From the NCBI GenBank assembly GCA_947568835.1, contig OX387603.1:12114651-12178650 (forward strand): a DNA stretch of 64,000 nucleotides, in the 5' to 3' direction. The notes beneath the pieces are model-generated. The model was given only the letters and a program-made list of their open reading frames with translations. It did no database searches and was not told the origin of the DNA. The translations under genes were made by a program, and so were the position numbers. The DNA comes from Protonemura montana. Its lineage: Eukaryota; Arthropoda; Insecta; Plecoptera; Nemouridae. This document shows, one piece after another, positions 62,801 to 64,000 of the stretch; within the stretch, counting starts at the first letter, position 1; every line of letters starts with the position of its first letter.

Positions 62801-64000
62801 TAGACTGAAAGTCAAAATGACTGTGTATGGTCGTTTTTAGTTAATGTTTGAACGGCCATATTTGAAAATACAATATCCGTTATAGATAACCCAAGGTAAT
62901 TTAATAGTTATTACTTTTTTCGAGAGAGCTTGAAGTTGATTTGGTACTAAAAATGAAATGTGAATGTTGCATTTACATTTTTCGACCATTATTTGGTTTG
63001 CAATAATTCCTTGGATACAATTATGAAATCCTGATACTTCCAGCAATTGACTCATACATACATACATACTCACAGATCTCATGTCCAGTAAGATAAACTT
63101 ATTTTTTTTTTACCTGCTAAAAATTCATTCACTGATCTCTTTTATCTTTGTCGGTTCCTTCCGGTCGAAATCTACGCCTCACATTCATCCAAAACAACCG
63201 AAAACAATACTATAATACCTTTTCCCGGGGTGCCCGTAAAGTATAGGTATCAAATATTCTAATGAAATCCAACTGCAACTGCACATACGGTTGTTTACCT
63301 TTAGTTCTTGTTCATTTGCGGTGTTCTGTTTCAGTCGTCGAAAAGATCAACGGTACTATTTGTGTTCCTTTGGGTGGACTGTGTTTTGTTGGCTGGTCGG
63401 CACCCTTACCTGTTGGTCACTGACCTTGCTCAATGGGTGCAAACAAGAGCACGTGGCTGGCAAAGTACCCGCTCGGGGACCGGAAAGGGCGGTACACGCC
63501 TTGCAAAAATCGTAGGCAATTCTTTGATTTTTGAATACGAGATATTGAGTTTCAGGTAATACTTCTATTGATGTAGTACCTGAAGGTTTTATTTTATATT
63601 TCTAGGAGATGTTGACGTGGCTTCGCAGATTTTTGAATATATTTATTTTTATTCTACCCTTTACTTCACGATAGAAAGAATTTGAAAAAAATGTGTCGGT
63701 TTAGCATCAAGTATACTGTGGTAAAAAAATAATTCACTTAAGCAACCCTACAGGGAAACATAAACTTGCACTGTGGGATGAGCGAACCAATTTGTGGCTG
63801 GCTGAAAGTATATTTTAAATTAAAATATGTTTATCTTTATTTTCTTTTTCCAACCGGATAAAGTACTAAACATCAGCATTTTCATCAAAGGCACACGCTC
63901 GCTACGCTCCACCACTTGCTTGCGAAATTTTTTTTTCCTTTCTATGACGAGATGCAACTGTGCATCTTGCAGTTGAGGGAAATCTTTTAAGTAATTTCTT
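59831..64000. other. Intergenic stretch
   Basis: A purine-rich (GGAAGGGAG type) segment at about 60595-60800; otherwise AT-rich with short frames. No gene recognised. Confidence 0.5.

Noticed and set aside
1..64000. CRISPR array or bacterial operon
   Set aside because: No spaced identical repeats of that type; the only tandem arrays are the 26-bp and 34-bp repeats, and coding sequence is intron-split.

Overview
This is a 64 kb window of AT-rich eukaryotic nuclear DNA, with intron-split genes and abundant degenerate SINE, LINE and foldback repeats. Two gene homologies point to an arthropod: a fibroblast growth factor receptor and a Fer2-type bHLH relic. The order cannot be fixed from the sequence alone. 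There are no prokaryotic features, no CRISPR array and no intact tRNA or rRNA gene.

The one gene I can reconstruct with confidence is an FGF receptor on the minus strand (coding 35221 down to 14600). Fifteen coding exons all carry consensus GT/AG borders and the reading frame closes exactly: 890 or 880 residues depending on exon choice. Exon order is signal peptide, Ig-like D1, acid box with the start of D2, rest of D2, two alternative versions of the first half of D3, second half of D3, transmembrane segment, juxtamembrane region, split tyrosine kinase, and a short tail. The two D3 exons (22247-22440 and 21560-21723) share the same entry and exit phases. Using both, or neither, gives a premature stop, so the frame itself enforces mutual exclusion. 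Intron 1 is about 9.6 kb. An acceptor 31 bases upstream of the ATG shows that at least one untranslated exon lies further upstream.

The first 13 kb is a repeat-rich block. Two 1.9 kb arms (230-2145 and 6016-7928) form a long inverted repeat around a 3.9 kb core that holds two nested, dead non-LTR retrotransposons in opposite orientations. Each arm carries pieces of a SINE whose head is recognisably derived from 5S rRNA. Further copies lie at 16974-17370 (inside an FGFR intron), 49063-49400 and, as a fragment, 35358-35430. A separate group of tRNA-like SINE heads lies at 9.2-10.5 kb. At 11673-12250 is a broken two-exon bHLH gene relic of Fer2 type, cut off where a dispersed repeat begins.

Upstream of FGFR (35.3-64 kb) I find no convincing coding gene. 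This stretch holds scattered short open frames, homopolymeric G/C tracts, an almost perfect 772 bp palindromic MITE at 54019-54790, and a GC-rich island with two CCAAT boxes near 59.7-59.83 kb that could be a promoter. Most open frames in the window are chance frames or shadows and are left out.
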